Shown: positions 1 through 10,200 of the stretch, one piece after another
How positions within the stretch are numbered: the stretch's first letter is position 1
Layout of the letters: the number at the start of each line of letters is the position of its first letter
Assembly: GCF_052324685.1 (NCBI RefSeq)
Contig: NC_135219.1
Span: forward strand, 20,158,985-20,222,984
Direction: 5' to 3'
DNA from: Brachyhypopomus gauderio
Taxonomy: Eukaryota; Chordata; Actinopteri; Gymnotiformes; Hypopomidae
Length of the DNA stretch: 64,000 nucleotides
Translations under genes and position numbers: made by a program
The notes under the pieces: generated by a model
The model's database searches: none
What the model saw: the letters and a program-made list of their open reading frames with translations, nothing else
Told to the model about the DNA's origin: nothing

Positions 1-2
1 GA

Positions 3-2591
3 GTAAAAGGTGAAATAGAACAACTCGTGGTACCTGTAGGTTTGAGGCAGGAAGTACTTAAATTAGGTCATTCTGACCCATGGGCAGGTCACCTCGGGCA
101 CGCTAAAACTCAGAGCAGAGTAGCGAACCGATTCTACTGGCCACGTCAGCAGTTAGATATAATAGAGTTCTGCAAAGCATGCCCAGAGTGCCAGCTAACA
201 GCACCAAAAAGAAAATCAGACAGAGTACCCATGATAAGCTTACCTGTTATTGACGTCCCGTTTTCACGGATCGCCATGGACGTAGTAGGTCCCCTACCCA
301 AGAGTCAGAGTGGCAAACGCTATATTTTAGTAATTGCCGATTATGCAACACGCTATCCAGAAGCATTTGCACTAAGTAAAGTGAAAACACGCCAGCTGGT
401 TAATGCACTCCTACAGTTAATATCTAGAGTAGGCATACCACGTGAAATACTCACAGATCAGGGAACAAACTTTATGTCCAAGCAGCTTAAAGACGTCTTT
501 GCGTTAATGGGTATAAAAGGCATCAGGACGACCCCCTTTCACCCACAAACTGACGGCTTGGTTGAGCGCTTCAATAAGACCCTGAAGTGCATGCTTCGCA
601 AGTTTGTGTCAGAGACTGGCTCTGACTGGGACAAGTGGCTCCCATACGTGTTGTTCGCCTACCGAGAAGTGCCACAGGCGTCAACTGGGTTCTCACCGTT
701 CCAGCTCCTCTATGGAAGAGAAGTGAGAGGCCCATTGGATGTACTCAAGGAGGCATGGGAAGGACCTAATCCAACAAAGAGACTGAACATTCTGTCACAC
801 GTCCTGAAAATGAGAGAAAAAATGACAACACTGACTGAGTTGGTCAGAGAGAACATGAGGAAAGCCCAACAACAACAGAAGGAATGGTACGACAAGGCTT
901 CAAGAGACAGAGAGCTGAGGCCAGGGGAGAAAGTACTGGTCTTATTGCCCACCTCAGACACAAGCCTGCTTGCAAAATGGCAGGGGCCGTACGAGGTTGT
1001 ACGACGAGTGGGGCAAACCTCATATGAACTGTTGCTTCCTGATAGAAAGAAGAAGCACCAGATACTACACATCAACATGCTCAGACCATGGAACGAAGCC
1101 AAAGTAAGCAACACGGAACAGCTATGGGTTCGGGCCGTGGATGAAGAAGAGGAGAGTAAAGAGCAGTACTTTCCTGGAGGAAACGGACCAGCTGCACCTC
1201 TTAGTCTCTCACACCTGGGATTTCAGCAACAGCTACAGCTGAGGAAACACATTCCTACGGACGTCTTCAGTGAGGACCCAGGGAGGACTAATGTCACCGA
1301 GCACAAAATACGGCTACTGAAACAAGAGCCCATCAGGCAGACCAATTGCAGAGTTCCTGCACGCCTGATCCCGAACCTCAAGATGGAGGTGGAAAAGATG
1401 ATGGAGCTAGGGGTGATTGAGCCATCCACAAGTGAATGGTGCAGCCCAGTGGTCCTAGTCCCTAAGAAGGATGGAGAGCTTCGCTTTTGCGTTGACTTCT
1501 CAAAATTGAATTCAGTTTCTGCATTTGACCCTTACCCGATGCCGCGAGCAGATGAGCTGATCGAGCGGCTGGGGAAGGCAAGGTACCTGACGACACTGGA
1601 CCTATGCAAAGGTTACTGGCAAGTGCCATTGTGCCCAGAAGCAAGGGAGCTGACAGCGTTCCGGGTACCGAGCGGACTGTATCATTTCCTGGTCATGCCG
1701 TTTGGTCTCCATGGAGCTGCTGCAACGTTCCAGAGACTAATGGATGCTGTACTGAAAGACACAGGGGACTTCGCAGCAGCATACATTGACGATGTTGTAA
1801 TATTCAGCGCGACGTGGGAGGAGCACGTCCAACACGTGGGCATAGTTCTCCAACGCATCGCAGACGCTGGATTAACGGCGAACCCGGCGAAGTGTAACCT
1901 AGCAAGAGACACGGTGTCATACCTGGGCTACGTCCTGGGAGGAGGGCTTATCCGCCCACAAGTTGACAAAGTGGAAGCGGTCAAGGGGTGTCCAGCACCA
2001 ACGACAAAGAGAAGGGTGAGGTCCTTCTTGGGTCTCGTCGGCTGGTATCGGCGGTTTATCCCCAATTTCTCCAGCAGGGCGGCAGCATTAACGGACTTGA
2101 TTAAAAAGGACAAACCTCAAAGGGTGAAATGGACTGAAGAGTGTGAGACCGCATTCAAGGATCTCAAGGAGTGCTTGTGCGCAGACCCTGTATTGCGCAG
2201 TCCAGACTTCAACAGACCATTCATAGTGCAAACGGACGCTTCAGGCAGCGGCCTAGGGGCAGTTCTGCTGCAGGGTGAGGGCGAGGACCAGAGACCAGTC
2301 CTCTACATCAGCAGAAAGATGTTTCCTAGGGAGCTGAACTATTCAACAATTGAAAAGGAGGCACTAGCAGTTAAGTGGGCGCTGGATTCATTGAGGTATT
2401 ACCTCACCGGTGCTGACTTTGTGCTAGAAACGGACCATAGGGCGTTGCAGTGGATGCATCGCATGCGTGACAGCAATGCCAGGATTACGCGGTGGTACCT
2501 GTCACTGCAGTCGTTTAAGTTCCAGGTGCGCTACCGGAAAGGCACCCAGAACGTCACAGCGGACTTCCTCTCTCGTCATTCTAGCGAGTGA
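3..2591 (+). CDS. Gmr1-type LTR retrotransposon pol (IN-RT-RNase H), 5' truncated by window
   Basis: This is the pol region of a Ty3/Gypsy-like retrotransposon; the enzymes copy element RNA into DNA and insert it. The frame is open from the window edge, so gag and protease lie upstream. Integrase comes first: an HHCC zinc-binding region near 60-200, core residues D in AMDVVGPLP, D in LTDQGTNF and E in GLVERFNK, then a GPY/F-type module around WQGPYEVV and LHINMLRPW. Reverse transcriptase follows (about 1360-2100) with LVPKKDGELRFCVDF, LTTLDLCKGYWQ and the YIDD active site. RNase H ends the frame (FIVQTDASGSGLG, LETDHRALQW, ADFLSRH). Integrase before RT is the Ty1/copia-like order, known within Ty3/Gypsy from the Gmr1 group of deuterostomes. 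There is no stop or frameshift over 2.5 kb, suggesting a recent copy. Confidence 0.95.
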   Translation, partial: VKGEIEQLVVPVGLRQEVLKLGHSDPWAGHLGHAKTQSRVANRFYWPRQQLDIIEFCKACPECQLTAPKRKSDRVPMISLPVIDVPFSRIAMDVVGPLPKSQSGKRYILVIADYATRYPEAFALSKVKTRQLVNALLQLISRVGIPREILTDQGTNFMSKQLKDVFALMGIKGIRTTPFHPQTDGLVERFNKTLKCMLRKFVSETGSDWDKWLPYVLFAYREVPQASTGFSPFQLLYGREVRGPLDVLKEAWEGPNPTKRLNILSHVLKMREKMTTLTELVRENMRKAQQQQKEWYDKASRDRELRPGEKVLVLLPTSDTSLLAKWQGPYEVVRRVGQTSYELLLPDRKKKHQILHINMLRPWNEAKVSNTEQLWVRAVDEEEESKEQYFPGGNGPAAPLSLSHLGFQQQLQLRKHIPTDVFSEDPGRTNVTEHKIRLLKQEPIRQTNCRVPARLIPNLKMEVEKMMELGVIEPSTSEWCSPVVLVPKKDGELRFCVDFSKLNSVSAFDPYPMPRADELIERLGKARYLTTLDLCKGYWQVPLCPEARELTAFRVPSGLYHFLVMPFGLHGAAATFQRLMDAVLKDTGDFAAAYIDDVVIFSATWEEHVQHVGIVLQRIADAGLTANPAKCNLARDTVSYLGYVLGGGLIRPQVDKVEAVKGCPAPTTKRRVRSFLGLVGWYRRFIPNFSSRAAALTDLIKKDKPQRVKWTEECETAFKDLKECLCADPVLRSPDFNRPFIVQTDASGSGLGAVLLQGEGEDQRPVLYISRKMFPRELNYSTIEKEALAVKWALDSLRYYLTGADFVLETDHRALQWMHRMRDSNARITRWYLSLQSFKFQVRYRKGTQNVTADFLSRHSSE

Positions 2592-2600
2592 CTGCGGTAA

Positions 2601-2612
2601 GGGGGGGGGGGG
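2601..2612 (+). promoter_or_regulatory. Polypurine tract of the retrotransposon
   Basis: A G12 run, preceded by GGTAA, sits ten bases after the pol stop and directly before the LTR. Plus-strand DNA synthesis of LTR elements is primed at such a tract. Its position is the main evidence. Confidence 0.7.
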
Positions 2613-3410
2613 TGTGTGATGATGCCAGTAGCTCTGGCCCATCACCAAAAGACTCTATAGACATTCAAGTAATCGACAAAATGTAGTACTGACCTCTATG
2701 AGCGATTCTCAGGGGGACTGGCGGCCCAGCCAGCTCCTTCTCTTATAGTGGCCGAAGGGCCCTCGGCCTACTAAAGGAGGGGAGGGGGGGTTACAGGTCC
2801 TGGGAATACCTGAGGACAGATGTACACAATGGATGGACATATTAATCATCATTGTTGTTATGGTGCACTGAATGTGAAATGTCATGTATATATTGTTACT
2901 GCAGTAATGTTATGTAATGTATGTATGGTATGTTTGTGTTTATAGATAACCCCTGCTAGTGGTAATGGTATGCCCCAGCTTAATTAAGGGGAGGGGCTAC
3001 CAGTATAAGAGGGCTTCCTCTCAGAGGCTAGCGGAGGTAGATGGTGGAGAGGTTGATGTTGGTTGGTTATTGGTTGGTGGATATTGTATGTGTTGCGTTA
3101 AGCCCAAGGAAGTTAGGGGCTAGACTGGCTGCTGTTGCCAGTGCTTGTTTAAAAGTACTGCTTATAAGCCTTTGCGGGCTTGAGTACATTGTACATATTA
3201 GTTTTCCTTTATACGGTTTTCCTTTACGTTTATTCGTCAGTTATTTATTTATTCATTGGATTTCAACATTAAAACACCTGGAACTGGAACTTTTGTGCGT
3301 GCATGTCCATCTCACTCTCTGTAGTGGACCCACCTCCATATTCACCCACTCGTACCACGTTCACAGTACCACTTCACCTTTCTCCTATACGAGTGATTAG
3401 GGTAGTGTCA
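2613..3410 (+). repeat. 3' LTR of the Gmr1-type element
   Basis: The stretch opens with TGTGATGATGCCAG right after the polypurine tract and I end it at GTAGTGTCA (TG...CA termini), about 0.8 kb. Inside are a TATA-like AGTATAAGAGG near 3003 and an ATTAAA near 3267 that could serve as promoter and polyadenylation signal. The right edge is a judgement because the 5' LTR needed for comparison is outside the window; the target-site duplication cannot be checked. Confidence 0.65.
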
Positions 3411-3986
3411 GCAGTCAGATCAATAGGGAGCAGCTCATTAATGCACTCAGGTTTGGCACACTGTAATAACTCTGTGTGATTAGTGCATAATATCATATTG
3501 ACGTATTTAATCTGGGTTTGAGTCCCGAGGGCATTCTTGAATAACCTGTGTGACAGGGGTGTCGTCTGGCAAAGGGTTCGATTTTCTGCTTTCCACAGAC
3601 TCGTATGTAGCATGATGGGATCATGTCATTGTTTATCCTTTAACAGTAATATAGAAAAGACAAAATGAACAACAAAATGTATTTGATTTCAGAAATCAAA
3701 TCAAATATATTTGTATAGCGCTTTTCACAACATATGTTGTGAAAAAAATGTGTGCTTGTTGTACTAATAACCTCCTAGATTCTGTCTAGCTGATGCTGGT
3801 GTCCTTACGCTTTACTGTGGTCTTCGTATCATCAAAAAAAAAAATTCACCAAAAACTCTTCATTCACCAGTTTTCTTCCCAAATGAGTTATCCTGTCCCA
3901 TATTTCACTGTTAACTACTTCTTACTGTTGTTTCTTTGTGTTTGTCTGTCCTTACTTTTTTTTTGTGTCTTTCCTTCTTCTCTCAG
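3411..3986 (+). other. Spacer or intron before the terminal exon
   Basis: No gene is recognisable. A short segment near 3694-3745 (AAATCAAATATATTTGTATA followed by GCGCTTTT) resembles tails of dispersed repeats common in fish genomes. The stretch ends in a pyrimidine-rich tract (about 3940-3984) that serves as the acceptor of the next exon. Confidence 0.4.
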
Positions 3987-4421
3987 TGTCACCAAGACCA
4001 GTGCATTCAGAGCACTAAATTCGTTTTGCAGGCTGCCGCCACCCCACTCCTACACACCCAGCCTGCGCTGCTGGGTGGCGGGGGCCCCGTCCTGCACGGG
4101 AAGCCCACCATGGGGCTGCCTTGCTCGGCGTTGGTTCCCAGCCAGCCTCCTCTCCCCCCCCTCCCCTCCATCCCGTCCTCCATCCCGGGCATGAGCTGTG
4201 GAGACCTGTTGCCTCTCCACGACTCGGAAACCCACTGTCCCCACCAGCTCTCCCTCCAGCGCTTCATCAGCCCGGAGGAGACGCCGTCCCCGCCCGCCAA
4301 TTTGCCCTGCGCCGCCCACGTGGGCCTCCACGTGCACCCGGCGCTGCACTACGACCCCGCCAGTCAGGACTCGCTGCACGAGGACTCCGTGCGCGGGCTC
4401 GTGAAACTCAGTTCTGTGTGA
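3987..4421 (+). CDS. Terminal coding exon of an unidentified gene
   Basis: A pyrimidine tract and CAG acceptor at 3984-3986 open a 144-codon frame to a TGA at 4419-4421. The exon starts in phase 0 with residues CHQDQCIQSTKF; a second in-frame acceptor lies at 4032. The protein is rich in Pro, Leu and Ser, without a domain I recognise, and ends DSVRGLVKLSSV. The last residues S-S-V fit a class I PDZ-binding tail, which may be chance. Third codon positions are almost all G or C in this frame, unlike the AT-rich surroundings, which supports real coding over the two other open forward frames. Upstream exons would lie beyond the retrotransposon, outside the window or not recognised. I do not assign a function. 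Confidence 0.6.
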   Translation, partial: CHQDQCIQSTKFVLQAAATPLLHTQPALLGGGGPVLHGKPTMGLPCSALVPSQPPLPPLPSIPSSIPGMSCGDLLPLHDSETHCPHQLSLQRFISPEETPSPPANLPCAAHVGLHVHPALHYDPASQDSLHEDSVRGLVKLSSV

Positions 4422-4541
4422 GGGGAACCGGGGGGAGGTTCGGCTGTACCAGCCTTCGAGAGGCTTGGGCGGTCGAGGCGGGGACAGAAGCCATACTTTT
4501 ATTCCATCACAGAATGACCACTTCCGGTAAGCTTTTTGTCT

Positions 4542-4547
4542 TATTAA
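4542..4547 (+). terminator. Possible polyadenylation signal for the terminal exon
   Basis: ATTAAA lies about 120 bases after the stop codon at 4421. A canonical AATAAA occurs further on at 5192-5197. Which is used cannot be told from sequence. Confidence 0.35.
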
Positions 4548-4848
4548 AAGGCCATGCCAGGCTACAACCCCCTGGGAAACATGCACGGAAGACCAAAAGC
4601 AGTCTTCCATCTCTGCTGATGGTACAGTAGAGCTGATGGGCCAGATCCCGACCCCCACTGTACCTCAAGGTGAATTCTGTGCTTAAGGACCAAGTACAGC
4701 ATACTTTATCAGCCTACTGACACGATAACCAACCTTTGTTTCTATTAAGGATGTTGTTGTGTCGTTGTGCGAGTCATTCCACTACAGAACTAAAAATATG
4801 ACTGCGCTGGTGAACCCCAGAAATCTGACTGTGTTGCTCCCTTGTACT

Positions 4849-4962
4849 GGGATGTCACATGACTGTGGAGTGATATCACATGATGTCACACAGGGATGTC
4901 ACATGACTATGGAGTGATATCACATGATGCCACACAGGGATGTCACATGACTGTGGCATGAT
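4849..4962. repeat. 48-bp tandem repeat, about 2.4 copies
   Basis: The unit begins GGGATGTCACATGACT and repeats at about 4849, 4892 and 4938, with ATATCACATGATG inside each copy. Copies differ by a few bases. It lies between the terminal exon and the galectin-8 gene. Confidence 0.7.
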
Positions 4963-6759
4963 GTACTTTAAAATGGAAACACATTTAAATGCAATCTCAC
5001 TGCCTTTAACATCTCTGGGGTTCTGACAATATGACAGTGGTCTTATTGGTGACGATTATGAAATATGCTATGGTCATATTGCATCACATGTTTTTGGAAA
5101 CGTTGAAATCAAGTGCCAACACATTATAGTGATGTGATTACGTGCCAAATACAAGTTTACTGATTTACCATTGTAGAGGTGATATCTTGTCAATAAATTC
5201 ACTTTATATGGAATCCACATTTCTGTCTTTCATAAAAGGCCTAACTTCATGTCTGGGACAAAAATCCAAAATCACCTTGCTGGAAGTTCTAGTAGGTCAT
5301 TCAGTTCTACTGATGACAATAATGGGTGAATTGGTAAGCCCAGAGAGATCTTTGACAGGACACGTGTCTAGGGGCTAGTGAATTTAGGGCTTGGTCAGAA
5401 GCCGCGGTGCTGTTTCTTTAGTGCTGTCCAAATTTTAGCGTCCTAATAACTTTGTGATTGGCAAACATACAACAGTAAATGAGCAAATAACAGGTAGCAG
5501 AGGTAGGTAGCCTATACAATTACATCACTTGTGGGAAAAGGCCCAGCAAGATTATTTGAGGTAATGAGTTTGTTTTATAGACACTAAACAGGCAAAACCC
5601 TACATTTTCAATTTTTGTAAGTCAAATTTATAATATTTCTCAGTATAAGAAATCAATGTAAGAAATACCACAAAGGCCAAAAGTAACATAATGGTATAAT
5701 TTATACAGGGAATTCAGTTAGAACACTGCATACAACATACATTTTAAACAAGTATTTTAACAAAAACACCAGTTCTAGTAATCCAAAGCAACAGTAAAAC
5801 AGACCCCTAGAAGCAGTACTTAGATCTAGCCCTAAAGTGGACCTGACCCAATTTAGTATTTACTGATTAGGACCTAAATAGCCATGGACAGCAGAATTGT
5901 GCATACAAAGACTCCAGACTGACAGAAACTTGCATAGAATCAAACTGCCATTAGTGGACAAGGACTCCCTGATGACCTTTAAGTGTAGAGCTCTTTGAAA
6001 AGTGCCCCCTGAAGATTAAATTCACTCAGTACTTTGTTAAGAAGTCAGTATGAAGTACATGAACAAGCCTTTTCTCTTTTACATACTTTCATCCTCTGTA
6101 CCTCATAGCCTCCTAAATGATGATTAGTGAACATGGCGTCCAATCCTCTCTCTTAATTAAAGATATGACATTCGGTTTTAATGATCAGAAATGCTAAACC
6201 TGGATCCTCATAACAATCTTCTGGTGTCCTAAGCAGGATGAAATAAGCCGGTGATGTGTGAAATTCACACAGCTGAAGGTCTAGCAGTTCAGAGTACTGG
6301 GATTCAGAAGACCTTCAGTACCAGTCCCACTCTTTGATGCTTCCCTGATCTGAATCTGTGCTTCGCTTATTTGGTCTCTCTATGGGTCTGATTGAGATGT
6401 TTCTCTGGATTACTGTCCTTAAGCAATATCAAACACTATATCAAGACAGCACAGTATATATAACTCAGCTAAGAGCCATATGTACATAAGGTTAGGTACT
6501 TGAGTTTAAAATGAAGGAGAGGTGAATTCTTTTAAGCTGTAATTTTCAGTAATTATAGTATTCACCATATTGTATATTATTGCTACTACCACATCTTTTA
6601 TTAGACATACTGAGAATGGCATCACTAGTAGAGCACAGCAGACACACCTCACAGAATTCAGAATTAGTATCTCATTTTGACTGCATCCGCTGAGATTTAG
6701 CAGGTTTCTGAATTCCACTGCATTCCCCACTTTGTGAAACAGAGTTGCAGAATATATTA
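4963..6759. other. Intergenic, no gene seen
   Basis: AT-rich unique-looking DNA between the convergent unidentified gene and galectin-8. Open frames are short and lack splice-consistent structure or recognisable domains. The right part may be 3' UTR of galectin-8. Confidence 0.5.
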
Positions 6760-6765
6760 TTTATT
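6760..6765 (-). terminator. Candidate galectin-8 polyadenylation signal
   Basis: TTTATT on the plus strand reads AATAAA on the minus strand, about 480 bases beyond the galectin-8 stop. A CA dinucleotide repeat at about 7042-7062 would lie in the 3' UTR. Confidence 0.4.
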
Positions 6766-7244
6766 CATAGGTATCACAGTACTATTCTTTCCACTATCAT
6801 ATTGCAAATGAACGTAACATTTTACTGCACCCTACAAGCGAAGTTTGGATATGGTGTGCTTCATCTGGTCTGATCAACCTAAGGTAAGTGCTATAATGTC
6901 TTTGACAAATCAACATGTTCTTTAATCGGATTAATGAACTAGCTTTACGAACATGGTCAAAATAATGCAGTTCTGGTATGTTTAGTCTATATGGTACAGG
7001 TATGCATGATATGAGACAACCCACTCGAATCCACAAACTGAGACACACACACACACACACACCACGTTCCATACACAACAAAAGAGAAGGAACCAAACTA
7101 CAACAACAACAACTCCCCCACCTGACCCCAAGGCTTAAAGGCTTCATTGACATTCATTTTTGCTTTGTTAAAGGTGCTTAAGAGGTTATGCAGCTTGGTC
7201 TGGCTGTGGAGCTCAGCTCGGTCATGTGACGTGACCGCGATCGG

Positions 7245-10200
7245 TCACCACAACTTAACGTCGAGCAGCTGTAGGTCGCCCATGATTTCCAGCTCGTCCA
7301 CGCAGCCGAGGTCCTGCACGCGGTGTTTATAGCTCAGCTGGTGAGTCCCGTTCACCGCCACTTTAAACTGCTGCGCCTCACACAGAATGATCATCTGGGA
7401 CGTGGGGGGGGGGCGGGAAAAAAAGGCGGGAAAACGGCATCAGTGATGAGGAGTCAGCGGTCTCCTCCGCTCCAGTGCTGCTCAGGGAAGCTACTTGAGC
7501 GTTAATTGCTCCCGCTCGGAGAACGTTCTTTAACTAAACTCGAGGGAGTTAGTGAAGCTAGGACCCTATGAGCCAGGTCCATGAAGAGCTTGGTATCCAT
7601 TACTGGAAAAATTGGATTCTCATTAGAACACAATTTCCCACTTTTCTCCCACTGTGTATTTTGTATGTTCAAAAGCAAACTGATATTTTCACGCAGAGAA
7701 GGTGCAAATGGTTTCAGTATTGCGGCTGTGCTTACCTCAAAGTATTCCCCCGGCAGGAAGGGGAAGCTGGCTAGGGCGGTCTCCTCTGGACCCCAGCACT
7801 GGGACAGGTAGGAGTTACGAGCAAACACACTGGTCTTAAGCCGCGGGTTAAGGTGCAGCGCAATGTCCTCGGAGCCTTTAACGTGCAGGTTTACAGCGAA
7901 GCTGCATACAGTTGCGCATAGGGAAAAAACAAAAACAAACAAAAAACAGAAAAGTTAAGAAATCAGTAAATAATTCATGAATCATTGCTATTCATTCATG
8001 AATTCATAATCTAAGGTGGCTTTGCATGTCCTCAAACAATATATGTTAGACATGTATTACTTGGTCACAACATTCCCCTGGTTCATACCTGTGAGAATAG
8101 ACACCAATCTGTCCCTTGATTGTGATCGTGTGTCCTGGACTCAGCCCCTTCATTAGTTTTCGTCTATAAGGAAGACTCTAACATGCAAGCACAGAAGCTT
8201 CAAGATGACAGCTCGTCTTAGGTCGGATCCCACATTTTGCTCGCTACGGCCTAAATTGATGCTAAAAAGAGCTTCCCGGAGCTTTTCTAGAGCTTCAGAA
8301 GCACTTTGCTCACAAAACCTCCTCTTACAGGACCTCTGATCAAAATAGTCAAATCATGTTCTTCCCCATTTATACTCCAGCGTCCTACCAGAGACCCTGC
8401 AGTCTGAAGGGTCTGACTGTTGCGGTCAGTGTTGCTGTCCCTAGGACTGCACTCTTCTGGACGGACACTAACGTCACTCCTGGGATCTGTTGTAGCCTCT
8501 TCTCCAGCTTTAAGGTTCTCTGTTCCCCATCACAATAAATCTTCCACATTCTCTCTAGTTCCTTCTTTAGGTTCAAGTATATCTCCTGCATGTTACCATT
8601 ATCTCCTGTATATTATGTATGTATGTTTCAGAGTGACAAGGACTCACCATATCATGTGATTCTGGCAGCATGGCCTGCAAGATAGAGTAGTACACAGAGA
8701 GTGTGTTCAAAGGCTGCCTTCACTGTTACAGTACAGAGGAAAAAGGCTAATCCTGGTAGGAGGGTATCCAATCACACAGCAGGCTCTCTGTGTCTATCCG
8801 TGAGCGTTCTGTTGCTTTTTCTGGCCTTACACAACTGATCTGGCACATAAAGGGCTCAATTATGAACCAGTGACTGGAACTGCGTATGATTGAGACCTTA
8901 GATTGCGAACCATTTCCACATGAAATCAGTGCCGATTGTGAGCGATTTAGATTTGGGCAGAGCTTACGGGTTGTTATGCAGACTATACAAATAAGAAACT
9001 GCTGAATGTATTCATGCACACAAAGAAACAGACAGAAACCAAAGCAAAGCTGCAAACAAAAGGAATTCCACTCACATCAGCCTGAATCCCTGGCTTAGCC
9101 ACCGCTGCTAAAGAAACAGCTGAGTTCTGTGAACAAAGACATGGCCTTCACAGCAAATTCATGGACCGCAGTCCAAAGCAAACACTTAATATCTTTGGCA
9201 AGAGCCAAAATGTTGCTTCCTATTCAAAGCGTCTCAGACAGGTCCTGTTTCTGAATGTGCTCAACTCCCCAACACATCTAGACCAGCTAAGCTTTGTTTA
9301 CAAATGTAAAACTGCATGCTGCATAAAACATGCATGACCTGTAATGGACAGCAGAATGGAAGAGTGCTTTGTGCTTTTATTTTACATACAGATTAAGATG
9401 AAGCTCACAATTGTAATGTCCGGTACTTACTGTACTTGGAATGAATCCAATGGCCTGGATCTGAACCTTCCCCGATACTGCCAACGTATCCACCTTGCCC
9501 AGATCTACTCTGTGCTTATATTCTAGCACATGAGCACCATTTACTGCCACCTGGAGATAAAGATTAAAATGGCAGTCACAAGTAGTGAAAATTCACTTTG
9601 GATATCAGGGAAACAGTGGGCTGAGGACAGATTAGGTGAAGAAATCGTCACCTTAGGTTTAAGTAAACCTAAAGTTCCACTTTGCTAAAATTCTGTTCCA
9701 AAACCACTAGCCCTATCAAATTTAGGAGACAGCCTGCAAAGGGACACCAACTCTTTTACAGTAAGGCTTTACAACTTATTAATCTTGCCCGCTCTTAATC
9801 TCCGGACCGCGAACCTGTGAACTCTGACTAAGTGAAGGGGTCGTTGTCATGGTGAGTCTGCGAGGTCACGAAAGCGCAAGCATAGAAAAGTGCTGACGGA
9901 GACCAGCTCGACCCGTTTCCGTGGTTAACATCGATGCCAAAATACGACACGGGAAGCAGGATGTACCCAGCTTGCACGGTCACTCTGAGGCAGAGAGTTT
10001 TATAACCTCTTCCCATCTTTTTAGGCTCCTGCCCTCCAGATTCAGTATATGGTTTATCATAATACAGATTACAGAATAAGCCTCACTGTCATAGCCAACG
10101 GACCTGTTATTGTTGTAGACAAGAATATAATTGTTTTAGACAAGAAGATAATTGTTGTTTAATTTAATTGTATACATTTAATCTTTTAAACAATAATTGC

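Noticed and set aside
4121-4630. Alternative 169-codon frame over the terminal exon
   Set aside because: Codon bias favours the frame ending at 4421; this one is its GC-rich shadow.
8089-8163. Shorter galectin-8 exon using an acceptor at 8164
   Set aside because: The upstream acceptor at 8178 gives the family-typical 89-nt exon and the SLPY motif in phase.
9060-9110. Possible extra galectin-8 linker exon (acceptor TTTCTTTAG, donor GTGAGT)
   Set aside because: Its 32- or 29-nt length breaks the frame; the eight-exon model without it joins perfectly.
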